Source: Sedimentisphaerales bacterium
Lineage (GTDB): Bacteria; Planctomycetota; Phycisphaerae; Sedimentisphaerales; SM23-30
Assembly (NCBI GenBank): GCA_016928435.1
Contig: JAFGKT010000070.1
Location: 1 to 59,654 of the forward strand
DNA length: 59,654 bases
Direction of reading: 5' to 3'
In this document: positions 43,856-53,065 of the stretch, one piece after another
Layout: the number at the start of each line of letters is the position of its first letter
How positions within the stretch are numbered: position 1 is the first letter of the stretch
Translations under genes and position numbers: made by a program
Notes under the pieces: model-generated
The model's database searches: none
Seen by the model: only the letters and a program-made list of their open reading frames with translations
What the model was told of the DNA's origin: nothing

Positions 43856-45436
43856 ATGAATACCACTGCAGTGTCATACGACCGAAAACAACGAAAAATA
43901 CTAGTCGTGGATGACAGCCAAGTCAATCTCATGCTGCTCAAGGTTCACTTGGAACGCATGGGCTTACAACCACTGCTGGCTGAAAATGCCAAAGATGCCA
44001 TCAAGCTGGCTCAGGAACATCTGCCTTCTGTCATCCTGCTCGACGTCATGATGCCCGATATCGATGGCTACGAAACCTGCAAAAAACTCAAGAGCGATCC
44101 CCAAACCGCCAACATTCCCGTCATATTTCTATCTGCCAAAGACCAAACCGTTGACAAAATCACCGGCCTGCAACTCGGAGCCGTTGACTACATCACCAAG
44201 CCATTCGATCCCGGCGAGTTCAAAGCCCGACTCGGACTCATTCTGCAAATGGTCTCACTGCAAGAGCAGTTAATATCTCGCGCCAACACCGACGAACTAA
44301 CAAGCCTAATCAATCGACGACACTTCAGCGAAATTCTCGAAAGAGAAGTGCTCAGAGCTAATAACGATCATAACCATCTGTCTCTTGTCATGCTCGACAT
44401 CGACCATTTCAAAAGCTTCAACGATATATATGGCCATCTCGGCGGCGACGCCGTGTTGCGACAAGTGGCCGAAGTCTTTCGAAACAATGTAGCGCCTTTG
44501 GATATCGTGGCGCGATTCGGCGGCGAAGAGTTTGTTGTTATCATGCCCAAAACTCCTCTTGATAAGGCCGTCGCTGCCGCCGAAAAACTACGCAAAATTA
44601 TCGCTGAATGCCGGTGGAAAATATCCGCTGAGGCCGTCACTGTCACTGTTTCCATGGGAGTCGCCAACATCGACGGCATCAGGCATTGCAGCCCGGAAGA
44701 ACTCATCAAAACCGCCGATACCGCTCTTTATATCGCCAAACGCCGCGGACGAAACCGAACCGTCTCCGCCGCCGAAATTGAACGCTCTAATACCAACTCC
44801 GACCAAGATTGCATAATGGCCCGATTCACCCAGCAAATCAGCAAACTTTCTCAACAACTGCGCGTTCAAGCAATCAAAGTCATCGGGAACTTCGGAGATA
44901 ATTCGCCTCAAAGCCTCGCAATCGCCGAACATTCCCACAATGTCGGCGCTTACGCCCTGGCTATCGCTCAACAGTTCAATCTCGACGATACGTTCATCGA
45001 CGAATTAACCACCGCTGCCGACTTCCATGATATTGGCAAGCTCATTATCGAAAAAGACCCTCAAACCTACAGTCAACAGCAACACCCTGAACTCGCAATT
45101 AAAATCATCGAACCTGTAGGAATATTCCAGCGTGAACTGCAGTTCGTCCAACATCATCACGAAAACTTCGATGGCTCCGGTTACCCCGACAAACTGCAAG
45201 GCCGAAATATCCCTTTTGGCGCCAGAATCCTAGCCGTTGCCAACGCCGTCGACAATATCGTCAGAACCACACCCGACCAGAATCCGATCGATCTTGATTC
45301 TGTCATCAAACAAATCAGTCAGCACTGTGGCACCCGGTTCGACCCCGACGTCGTGGACGCTTTCATCAAAGCCGCTAACCAACAACAAGACAATTGGCCG
45401 ATTACCACCCAGAAAGTCGCTTTCTTAATATCATAG
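43856..45436 (+). CDS. Response regulator with GGDEF and HD-GYP domains
   Basis: 526 residues. The receiver domain has phospho-acceptor Asp63 (ILLDVMMPD). The GGDEF domain has the active motif GGEEF (222-226) and lacks the inhibitory RxxD five residues before it (APLD instead), so product inhibition through the I-site is not expected. A third domain from about residue 350 is HD-GYP, with HD at 391-392 (FHDIGK) and HHHENFDGSGYP at 433-444, so both synthesis and hydrolysis of cyclic-di-GMP are possible in one protein. AAGG lies upstream of the ATG. It is monocistronic, and its cognate kinase is unknown; the hybrid kinases at 27.5-33.2 kb are candidates only by proximity. Confidence 0.93.
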   Translation: MNTTAVSYDRKQRKILVVDDSQVNLMLLKVHLERMGLQPLLAENAKDAIKLAQEHLPSVILLDVMMPDIDGYETCKKLKSDPQTANIPVIFLSAKDQTVDKITGLQLGAVDYITKPFDPGEFKARLGLILQMVSLQEQLISRANTDELTSLINRRHFSEILEREVLRANNDHNHLSLVMLDIDHFKSFNDIYGHLGGDAVLRQVAEVFRNNVAPLDIVARFGGEEFVVIMPKTPLDKAVAAAEKLRKIIAECRWKISAEAVTVTVSMGVANIDGIRHCSPEELIKTADTALYIAKRRGRNRTVSAAEIERSNTNSDQDCIMARFTQQISKLSQQLRVQAIKVIGNFGDNSPQSLAIAEHSHNVGAYALAIAQQFNLDDTFIDELTTAADFHDIGKLIIEKDPQTYSQQQHPELAIKIIEPVGIFQRELQFVQHHHENFDGSGYPDKLQGRNIPFGARILAVANAVDNIVRTTPDQNPIDLDSVIKQISQHCGTRFDPDVVDAFIKAANQQQDNWPITTQKVAFLIS

Positions 45437-45696
45437 ATTAAGACCACCCCAATCATCAGCCTGCCTCCAAAGCTCATGTCACCCTCGACCTCTGGACTTC
45501 CCCTAACCCAAACCACTCCACTTAATAACCGCTCGCTCCCCGCAAATAATACCAGCCGAATAGTCCGATAAAATAGTAAAAATTTCCCTATGTTTTTTGT
45601 TTTTTTGCTTGTCATCCCCTTCGGCACCCACTATTATCCTGAGTCTCGAAGGTGTTCACAGGCCTACCCCGCAACGTCGGCCCAAAGACACCTAAA

Positions 45697-45702
45697 TATA
45701 AT
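45697..45702 (+). promoter_or_regulatory. -10 box of tRNA-Asp
   Basis: Perfect TATAAT ending 8 bp before the mature tRNA 5' end, so the transcript would start at or next to the tRNA. No clear -35 element. Confidence 0.5.
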
Positions 45703-45710
45703 GTGAACTT

Positions 45711-45784
45711 GGGGTTGTAGCTCAATTGGTTAGAGCATCGGACTGTCGATCCGAAGGTTGCGGGTTCGAGTCCCGTCAACCTCG
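45711..45784 (+). tRNA. tRNA-Asp (anticodon GUC)
   Basis: 74 nt without encoded CCA. Acceptor GGGGTTG pairs with CAACCTC (one G-U), discriminator G. The anticodon loop is CTGTCGA, anticodon GUC. D-arm AGCTCAATTGGTTAGAGC and T-arm GCGGGTTCGAGTCCCGT are normal. Confidence 0.97.
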
Positions 45785-45793
45785 TTCCGCAAA

Positions 45794-45829
45794 GCCTTGT
45801 AAGCGAAAAACTTATAAGGCTTTTGTTTT
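45794..45829 (+). terminator. Intrinsic terminator after tRNA-Asp
   Basis: GCCTTGTAAG (45794-45803) pairs with CTTATAAGGC (45811-45820), 10 bp with one G-U, followed by TTTTGTTTT. It isolates the tRNA from the GH78 gene. Confidence 0.88.
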
Positions 45830-45873
45830 GCGCCTTCACTTTTTCATTGTCCATCAAAATCAGAGATAGATAA

Positions 45874-48282
45874 ATGAAGAAAAACCATCCCCTTATGAAA
45901 GCTCGATGGATTTGGCCGATTGCGTTCAAGCATACGCTGAATAGTTACGTCCAATTTCGCCATGATTTCAAACTGAAGGCCGTGCCTCGAAAAGCGCCTT
46001 TCTATATCTCCGCCGATCAATCGTATGTATTCTACCTGAATGGGAAATATGTTGGCCGAGGGCCTGCGCGAGGATATCAGGAGAGTTGGCCTTACGATGA
46101 ATATGACATCGCCGGGATACTTCAAAAGGGTAATAACTGGATTAGTGTTATTGCCTATAATCCCGCAGCAGGAAATTTTCAATATCGTTTTGATGGACGG
46201 GCCGGTTTCATCTGTGCCGGTCAATGGGGAAAAACCGAAGTCTATTCCAATAATCAATGGCGGTGCCGGTTCGCCCCTCAATACAATACCCCTCAGACGG
46301 ACAAACTCTCTTTTCAACTTAATTACCAAGAATGGGTCAACGCGAAACAGAATGATAATTCTTGGATATCCTCTTCCCGAGCGCCAAAGGATGAGACCTG
46401 GAAAACGGTTGAGAGGGCTTGGCCTTTCGGCGTAATGCCTTGGCACGATATGGAGCCCAGAGGTATCCCAAACCTCACCAGCGATATCATTCCCTACGAA
46501 AAGACTCAACACACTGCCCAAGGCAAATGCCTCAGCCGATGGCAGGACTACAAGAATTTGTTCCATCCATGGTTCCAAGAGCAAAGCGTTCTCAAGTGGG
46601 TTCCTGCAGATAAAGGTAGGAGGACCGCCTCTGGACTGGAATTCATCCTACCCAAAGCTGGTGCGGGAAAGATTGCTGCCGTCTCCTGCGACCTGACAAT
46701 ACCACGATTCGGCACACTCATTGTTGAGGCCGAAGCTCAGACTAACGGAGAAACTATTGACTTCTTCTTCACCGAGGGCCAATCTGAAGACGGTCGCCCC
46801 TTGATTGGTGAGGAAATTACTGACGGCTGCGAAGCGTCAATGGTGGCCAGGATTGTCCTGCCCAAAGGTAAGTGCCGCTACGAGTTCTTCCAAATGATAG
46901 GGCATCGCACTGTCGTTGCCATAGCTCGCGAAACCAAAGGCGATGTGAAGCTTAAGCTTTCAATGAGACATTGCGTCTATCCCTTCGCGATCAAAGGATT
47001 ATTCGAGTCAGGTGATGAAATACTCAACGGCATTCACCGAATATCTGTACAAACACAGCAGGTATGCTCGCTTGATAGTTACGTTGACACACCTTGGCGC
47101 GAGCAAGCGCAATGGTGGGGCGATGCGCGCGTACAGGCCATGAATACCTTTTTCATGAGCGGAGACACTCGCCTTCTCACCCGCGGCATTCGCAGTATTG
47201 CCCAGCAGGAAGTCCCCAACGGCCTAACGTTTGGCCACGCGCCCACAATCTCGTACAATTGTATTATCCCTGACTTCTCCCTCATTTGGATAATGACCAT
47301 CTGGGACTACTTCTATCAGACCGGCAAAATTGACTTATTTGTTGAGCAACAAGATAGAATCAATCGACTCCTGCATTACTTCGAAAATGATGCCATGGGC
47401 AAAAACGGATTGCTAACGACTGATCCTCGCTATTGGCTGTTTCTCGATTGGACTGATATCTACCGCGAAGACTCGTCTTCACTGTACAATCTCTGGTATC
47501 TGCAAGTTCTGCAGAAGCTCTGCGTACTTGCCGAGGCTGCAAGCGACACAAATGCCAAAAAATCCTTCGAGCAGATACGAAATCGCCACGAGAAACGTAT
47601 TCTTCAGTCACTGTGGGATCCGAAAAAGAAAATGTTCTATGACGGCGTAACCACAAAAGGCAAGAAGATAAGACAATATTCCGTGCATACCCAAGTTTTG
47701 GCTATAATGTGCGGACTTAAACCTCACGCCCATCAGGAAATGATCGCAAACTGCCTCTTGCCTTATCTGCGAGGAGAGCAACTTGATTCAGCCCGGCCCA
47801 GCGGCTACTGGGTCACATACGTATATGATGTCATGGAAATGAAAGGCCGAGTCGAGGACGTACTAGAGCATATCCGCAAAAATTGGAAGGGGATGATCCC
47901 CTGGGAAGGATGCTGGGAATTTATCCCCGATTCCAACAACCAGCATTGCAGATTCGGAAACCAATCGTTGACTCATGCTTGGAGCGCCCACCCTATCTAT
48001 CATTTGACTAGAATCGTGGCCGGCATTAGACAAAACGACATCGCGTGGAAGAAGATCATTTTTTCGCCGCTATTGGACAAAAATATCGCCCACGCCAAGG
48101 CTGTTGTTCCTACACCCAATGGCAGAATCGTTTCTTCCTGGAGATACCACCAAGACAAAGGATTTATGGTCCGCTTACAGCTTCCACAAGATGTCCAAGC
48201 AACCGTCATGATTCCCAACAGCAATCACAAAACCGTGACCGGCACAAATTCTTGGATCATCCCAGCAGACCCGCAGCAATAA
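45874..48282 (+). CDS. GH78-family alpha-L-rhamnosidase
   Basis: The 802-residue enzyme removes terminal alpha-L-rhamnose from glycans or glycosides. An N-terminal beta-sandwich carries ARWIWP and SADQSYVFYLNGKYVGRGPARG, typical of the GH78 leading domain. The alpha/alpha barrel contains SLDSYVDTPWREQAQWWGDARVQ-type sequence with the acidic cluster that includes the general acid, and WEFIPDSNN lies in the later barrel part. A C-terminal beta-domain ends the protein. No signal peptide is visible. Base composition differs from the flanking genes, with plus-strand C and G about equal. It follows the tRNA-Asp terminator by 45 bp, has a weak ribosome binding site, and no companion sugar genes lie next to it. 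Confidence 0.85.
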   Translation: MKKNHPLMKARWIWPIAFKHTLNSYVQFRHDFKLKAVPRKAPFYISADQSYVFYLNGKYVGRGPARGYQESWPYDEYDIAGILQKGNNWISVIAYNPAAGNFQYRFDGRAGFICAGQWGKTEVYSNNQWRCRFAPQYNTPQTDKLSFQLNYQEWVNAKQNDNSWISSSRAPKDETWKTVERAWPFGVMPWHDMEPRGIPNLTSDIIPYEKTQHTAQGKCLSRWQDYKNLFHPWFQEQSVLKWVPADKGRRTASGLEFILPKAGAGKIAAVSCDLTIPRFGTLIVEAEAQTNGETIDFFFTEGQSEDGRPLIGEEITDGCEASMVARIVLPKGKCRYEFFQMIGHRTVVAIARETKGDVKLKLSMRHCVYPFAIKGLFESGDEILNGIHRISVQTQQVCSLDSYVDTPWREQAQWWGDARVQAMNTFFMSGDTRLLTRGIRSIAQQEVPNGLTFGHAPTISYNCIIPDFSLIWIMTIWDYFYQTGKIDLFVEQQDRINRLLHYFENDAMGKNGLLTTDPRYWLFLDWTDIYREDSSSLYNLWYLQVLQKLCVLAEAASDTNAKKSFEQIRNRHEKRILQSLWDPKKKMFYDGVTTKGKKIRQYSVHTQVLAIMCGLKPHAHQEMIANCLLPYLRGEQLDSARPSGYWVTYVYDVMEMKGRVEDVLEHIRKNWKGMIPWEGCWEFIPDSNNQHCRFGNQSLTHAWSAHPIYHLTRIVAGIRQNDIAWKKIIFSPLLDKNIAHAKAVVPTPNGRIVSSWRYHQDKGFMVRLQLPQDVQATVMIPNSNHKTVTGTNSWIIPADPQQ

Positions 48283-48343
48283 GATCCCGCGATAACAATA
48301 GGCTGTCTGACCCCCTGCAACTCACACAGCCAAAACGTACTCT

Positions 48344-49162
48344 CTAACGCTTCCGCACCGCGAAAAACAAACTTTCACGCCAGCAAGGCACCACATAAAA
48401 CATCCCCCGCACCGTCTTCTTAATCCAATTCCCTAGCCCCTTCTCCGGGTACAGATTCCAATAATTATGGTACTCCAACTTCAGCAACTCAAAACCATGC
48501 TCACTGAAAATCGCTGCTAAATCACTCTTGCTGTAAAACCGCACATGCTTCATCCAACGTTCACTTGCCAGATGACTCTCACTATACTGCTCAAAATTCC
48601 CCTTACCCATAATGCTCTTCAACACCACCCCAATATTCGTCGCGTTAGGTGTAGAGCCAATAATAACCCCGCCCGGCTTTAATATCCGCTTGGCCTCAGC
48701 GATTATCGAATGCGTCCAAACCATATGCTCCAATACTTCCGTCATCACTACCAAATCAACCGTATCCGCCTCCAAGCTGCACCGGCTAGGCAATTTGCTC
48801 ACATAATCGAACATCTCAAAACGCGGATCAAGATTCACCCCTTCCAACGACAACCCCATCTTCTTCCCCGCCTCAACCAATTCACTGCCCGCCTCTTCGC
48901 TGCATAACCCCAAATACTCATAGCGATCCCGTATCCCAGCCACTTCCATACCAATCGCGAAATTGGGCGGCAAACAACCCATATCCACCACCCGTCCTCG
49001 CTCACAAAACCCAACTATCTCTCGCAGCGCCCGCCATATCCGCCGTTCCGTCCCGTGTATGTGCCACTTTGTCTCAGGATGCGCCTTCACATACCGCTGC
49101 ATCCGCTCATTAAACGTTGCAAAATTCACCAAACTGTTCTTAATGCTGGTTTCTTCTAACAA
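48344..49162 (-). CDS. Class I SAM-dependent methyltransferase
   Basis: A 272-residue protein with a methyltransferase fold: motif I region VVDMGCLPPNFAIGM (the usual GxGxG is altered to GCLPP), DLVVMTEVLEHM after strand 4, and LKPGGVIIGSTPN, the pattern of Methyltransf_11/23 enzymes. The C-terminal HVRFYSKSDLAAIFSEHGFELLKLEYHNYWNL is typical of the subgroup found with surface-polysaccharide genes. The substrate is unknown. The start is uncertain: TTG 49162 gives the full frame with a weak GGG-rich site upstream, and no ATG occurs before residue 21. It is convergent with the GH78 gene and divergent from lepA. Confidence 0.82.
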   Translation of the reverse strand: MLEETSIKNSLVNFATFNERMQRYVKAHPETKWHIHGTERRIWRALREIVGFCERGRVVDMGCLPPNFAIGMEVAGIRDRYEYLGLCSEEAGSELVEAGKKMGLSLEGVNLDPRFEMFDYVSKLPSRCSLEADTVDLVVMTEVLEHMVWTHSIIAEAKRILKPGGVIIGSTPNATNIGVVLKSIMGKGNFEQYSESHLASERWMKHVRFYSKSDLAAIFSEHGFELLKLEYHNYWNLYPEKGLGNWIKKTVRGMFYVVPCWRESLFFAVRKR

Positions 49163-49432
49163 TGCTTTTACCCTATATCAATTGTAAAACTAAACAACCA
49201 TCTTCTTCATAGACCATCGGCAACCTACCCCCCTATACCTTATTATACAAGCGATTTAACCTCAATCCATACCGCCACAGCCCAACGCCCTCCATAAACC
49301 CTTAACGAAACACGCCTTAAATCTAATACCCCCTCGCCACTCACACCCTATACTCCCCTCTTGCTACCCAATACCCCTCTCGCTATAATACAGTATTTTG
49401 CAGTAACAACCGTTGTTGTCAGGTTTTAGCAT

Positions 49433-51229
49433 ATGGACACCAAATACATTCGTAACTTCTCCATCGTCGCCCACATCGACCACGGCAAAAGCACCCTCGC
49501 CGACCGTATGATGCAGATCACCCACACCGTCACCCAACGTGAATTCCACGAGCAGCTCCTCGACGACATGGACATCGAACGAGAACGAGGCATCACTATC
49601 AAAGCCTCAGCGGTCACCATGGCCTACAAATCCGAAGGCCAAGAATACATGCTCAACCTCATCGACACCCCCGGGCACGTCGATTTCCATTACGAAGTCT
49701 CCCGCGCAATGGCGGCCTGTGAAGGTGCCCTCCTTGTAGTTGACGCCACTCAAGGCGTCCAAGCCCAAACCGTCGCCAACGCTTATCTCGCCGTCGAAGG
49801 TAATCTCGAAATCGTACCCGTCATCAACAAAGTTGATCTCCCCGGCGCCCAACCCGACATGGTCGCGGAGGAAATCGAACACATTCTAGGCCTACGCAAA
49901 GAAGAATGTTTCCTCGTCAGCGCCAAAAGCGGCTTAGGTGTCGAAGAACTGCTCGAAGCCGTCGTCACCCTGCTGCCGCCCCCTGAAGACCATACGAACG
50001 AACCGCTCCAAGCTCTAATCTTCGACAGTCATTACGATGAATATCGCGGCGTCATATGCTACGTCCGTGTCGTGGCCGGCAAACTAACCACCGGCCAAAA
50101 GATCCGCATGATGGGATCGGGACGAACCTACCAAATCACCGAACTCGGCAAATTCGCCCCCCAAATGACCCGCGTCGCTGAAATCGGCACCGGCCAAGTA
50201 GGCTACGTCATCGCCGCTATCCGCCAACTCTCCGACATCACCATCGGCGACACCATCACCGACGACCTCCACCCCACCAACAAAGCACTGCCCGGCTATA
50301 AACCACCAATGCCCATGGTATTCTCCGATTTCTACCCCGGCACCAGTACCGACTACACCGACCTCCGCGCCGCCTTCGACAAACTCCGACTCAACGACGC
50401 CAGCTTTACCTTCGTACCCCAAAGCTCACCCGCCCTCGGCTTCGGCTTCCGCTGCGGCTTTTTGGGCCTGCTCCACATGGAAATCATCCAGGAAAGACTC
50501 GAACGCGAAAACGATATCGACGTCGTCCAAACCGCACCCACCGTCAGCTACGAAGTCGTCACTACCGACGGCCAAGTACTCCGCATCGATTCGCCCAGCC
50601 AAATGCCTGACCCATCCCAAATCGCTGAATTGCGCGAACCTTTCGTCCGCCTCGAAATCATCTTGCCCACCAATTGCATCGGCGCCATTATGAAACTCAC
50701 CGAACAACGCCGCTGCAACCTAATCAAACAAGACTATATCAGCCCAACCCGCGTCATGCTCGAATTTAAAGCACCACTCGCCGAAATCGTTTACGACTTC
50801 TACGACCTGCTCAAAGGCGCATCACATGGCTATGGCACCATGGATTACGAACTCATCGGGTTCGAGCCGGGCGACCTCGTCAAAATCGATATCCTCGTCA
50901 ATAAAATCCCCGTCGATGCCCTCTCGCTCATCGTCCACCGCAGCAACGCTGAGCCGCGAGGCCGTCGTATGCTCATACGCCTTCGTCGCGCCATTCCCCG
51001 CCATCAATTTGAAGTACCACTCCAGATCGCCATCGGCGGCAAAATCATCGCCCGCGAAACTATCAAAGCCTATCGCAAAGACGTCACCGCAAAACTATAC
51101 GGCGGAGATGTAACCCGAAAAATGAAAGTACTCAAAAAACAAAAAGAAGGTAAAGCCCGCATGAAAAGCGTCGGCTCTGTAAACATCCCCCAGGAAGCAT
51201 TCATGACCATCCTCGAACAAGAAGAATAA
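49433..51229 (+). CDS. lepA: Elongation factor 4 (LepA GTPase)
   Basis: 598 residues, the usual LepA length. G1 HIDHGKSTLADRMM, switch RERGITIK, G3 DTPGHVDFHYEVSRA and G4 NKVDLPGA are intact. The LepA-specific middle (FRCGFLGLLHMEI) and C-terminal domain (RRAIPRHQFEVPLQIAIGGKIIARETIKAYRKDV) are also present. It binds ribosomes and acts in initiation or back-translocation under stress. AGG lies 11 bases upstream of the ATG. It is followed after 92 bp by an M24 peptidase gene. The strand is strongly C-rich, as in the whole 48-57 kb section. Confidence 0.97.
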   Translation: MDTKYIRNFSIVAHIDHGKSTLADRMMQITHTVTQREFHEQLLDDMDIERERGITIKASAVTMAYKSEGQEYMLNLIDTPGHVDFHYEVSRAMAACEGALLVVDATQGVQAQTVANAYLAVEGNLEIVPVINKVDLPGAQPDMVAEEIEHILGLRKEECFLVSAKSGLGVEELLEAVVTLLPPPEDHTNEPLQALIFDSHYDEYRGVICYVRVVAGKLTTGQKIRMMGSGRTYQITELGKFAPQMTRVAEIGTGQVGYVIAAIRQLSDITIGDTITDDLHPTNKALPGYKPPMPMVFSDFYPGTSTDYTDLRAAFDKLRLNDASFTFVPQSSPALGFGFRCGFLGLLHMEIIQERLERENDIDVVQTAPTVSYEVVTTDGQVLRIDSPSQMPDPSQIAELREPFVRLEIILPTNCIGAIMKLTEQRRCNLIKQDYISPTRVMLEFKAPLAEIVYDFYDLLKGASHGYGTMDYELIGFEPGDLVKIDILVNKIPVDALSLIVHRSNAEPRGRRMLIRLRRAIPRHQFEVPLQIAIGGKIIARETIKAYRKDVTAKLYGGDVTRKMKVLKKQKEGKARMKSVGSVNIPQEAFMTILEQEE

Positions 51230-51321
51230 AACAGGACGGACTTGTCATCCACGTGCAGATGCCGAATCCAGTATAAAATAGTTTCCGTCGAAAGCGGTTT
51301 CCTTACCATAAAAAGCAAAAC

Positions 51322-52458
51322 ATGACCATCGCCCAAATCAAAACCTTCGTTTCCGCCCGCCTGCGCCGCTGCCGTCGCGCCATGGCCCAAAACCAAATCG
51401 ACGCCCTCATTGTCGTCGATCCCCTAAACGTCCGTTACCTCACCGGCTTCTCCGGCGACTCCAGCATCCTCGTCCTCACTCCCAATCGCAAAACCTTAGT
51501 CACCGATAGCCGTTTCACCGAACAACTCCGCCAAGAGTGCCCCGGCCTACCCATCAAAGTCCGAACCGGCCCAATCGTACCAGCCATCGCCGAAGTACTC
51601 CAAAAAGCCAACCTCATCCCCGCCAAACCACACACCAAATCCCGCAAAAAACTACCTCATATCGCCGTCGAAGCCGACGCCGTTACCGTAACGCAATTCC
51701 GCGCTTTCAACAAAGCGATCGGCAAATCCCTAAAAGCCCAGCCCGGCCTCGTCGAAGACCTCCGCCTCTGCAAAGACCAATACGAAATCAAGCAACTTCA
51801 AAAGGCTGCCCGAATCGCCGAACAAGCCATCCAAGCTGCCATTCAATCGCTAACCCCAGGCATCACAGAGCAGCAGCTCGCCGCACGCGTCAACTACGAG
51901 ATGATGACCCGCTCCGCGTCTGAGCCTTCATTCCCCACCATCGCCGCGTTCGGCCCCCACGCCGCACAGCCCCACGCCGTGCCCGCAAAACAAAAACTGA
52001 AAAACAACCACACAATCCTAATCGATTGGGGCGCATGCTATAACGGTTACAGAAGCGACTTGACACGATGCTGGGCAACAGGTAGAATCCCCCCGGCTTG
52101 GATCGAAGCCTATAAATGGCTCCTCGAAGCGCAAATTGCTGCTATCAAAGCAATTAAACCCGGCGCAGCCCTCGCGGACATCGATCGGGCCGCGAGAAAT
52201 AATTGGCCTAAAGGGCTGCCCATGTTCGGCCATGGTACCGGGCACGGCATTGGCCTGGCTGTACACGAATCGCCCAACGCCGCGCCGAACGCTCAAGCAA
52301 CGCTAGAGCCCGGCATGGTTATAACCGTAGAGCCCGGCGTATATATCCCCGGAAAATTCGGTATTCGCATCGAAGACGACGTATTGGTAACCAAAAACGG
52401 TGCAAAACTGCTCACACGGTTGCCCAAAAACTTGGAAAGTGCCAAGCTCGGCATATAA
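51322..52458 (+). CDS. M24-family Xaa-Pro aminopeptidase
   Basis: A 378-residue metallopeptidase removing residues before proline. The N-terminal creatinase-like domain (about 1-140: DALIVVDPLNVRYLTGFSGDSS) precedes the pita-bread catalytic domain. Metal ligands are visible in order: Asp in LIDWGACYNGYRSDLTRCW (two Asp), His in GHGTGHGIGLAVHE, Glu in EPGMVITVEPGVY and Glu in GIRIEDDVLV. It is cytoplasmic. The ribosome binding site is poor. In many bacteria a gene of this type stands directly before accB-accC, as it does here (61 bp), which suggests a common transcript. Confidence 0.93.
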   Translation: MTIAQIKTFVSARLRRCRRAMAQNQIDALIVVDPLNVRYLTGFSGDSSILVLTPNRKTLVTDSRFTEQLRQECPGLPIKVRTGPIVPAIAEVLQKANLIPAKPHTKSRKKLPHIAVEADAVTVTQFRAFNKAIGKSLKAQPGLVEDLRLCKDQYEIKQLQKAARIAEQAIQAAIQSLTPGITEQQLAARVNYEMMTRSASEPSFPTIAAFGPHAAQPHAVPAKQKLKNNHTILIDWGACYNGYRSDLTRCWATGRIPPAWIEAYKWLLEAQIAAIKAIKPGAALADIDRAARNNWPKGLPMFGHGTGHGIGLAVHESPNAAPNAQATLEPGMVITVEPGVYIPGKFGIRIEDDVLVTKNGAKLLTRLPKNLESAKLGI

Positions 52459-52519
52459 ACCACTAATACGCCGAACCAGTAAAAATCGCCCAGCTAACAC
52501 AATAGCGAAAGGTTAAAAT

Positions 52520-52978
52520 ATGGACGTTGATAAGATCAAGGAACTCATTGAGCTGATGAAAACCAATGATCTCAATGAGCTGAAAATCAAGGACGGCGAA
52601 ACCAGAATCCTCTTACGCCGCGGCGCCAAGGGCAACCCGCAGATCATTCAAATGCCTCACCAACCTCTAACCGCCCCCATGCCTGCTCCCGCGGCCGCCC
52701 CAGCCGCTCCTGCGCCTGTCGCCGACGAAAACGCTGGTCTAATCGAAATCACATCACCAATGGTCGGTAGCTTCTATGCCGCGCCAAGCCCCAACGCTGA
52801 AAGCTTCGTCAAAGTCGGAGATCACGTTGACACCGACACCGTCGTATGCATCGTCGAGGCAATGAAGGTCATGAACGAAGTCAAAAGCGAAGTCAAAGGC
52901 ACCATCAAAAAGATTCTCGCCTCTAACGGCCAAGCCGTCGAGTTCGGCACAGCATTGTACCTCGTCGAACCCGATTGA
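52520..52978 (+). CDS. accB: Biotin carboxyl carrier protein of acetyl-CoA carboxylase
   Basis: 152 residues. It carries biotin between the biotin carboxylase and carboxyltransferase of acetyl-CoA carboxylase, the first step of fatty acid synthesis. The N-terminal part (MDVDKIKELIELMKTNDLNELKI) is the usual AccB opening. An Ala-Pro linker (about 50-70) leads to the biotinyl domain (about 75-152) with EAMKVMNE, where Lys116 is biotinylated. AAAGG lies upstream of the ATG. accC follows after 87 bp. Confidence 0.97.
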   Translation: MDVDKIKELIELMKTNDLNELKIKDGETRILLRRGAKGNPQIIQMPHQPLTAPMPAPAAAPAAPAPVADENAGLIEITSPMVGSFYAAPSPNAESFVKVGDHVDTDTVVCIVEAMKVMNEVKSEVKGTIKKILASNGQAVEFGTALYLVEPD

Positions 52979-53065
52979 AAATACAACCATGTAGCCTCTG
53001 TAGATGGGCTTTAGCTAACACAGCATCTAAATTAAACCGAACAACTTTCTTTGGAGCAATAATAA

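Noticed and set aside
45711-48400. Genomic island at tRNA-Asp
   Set aside because: No integrase and no duplicated tRNA end were found, so only the composition shift is reported.
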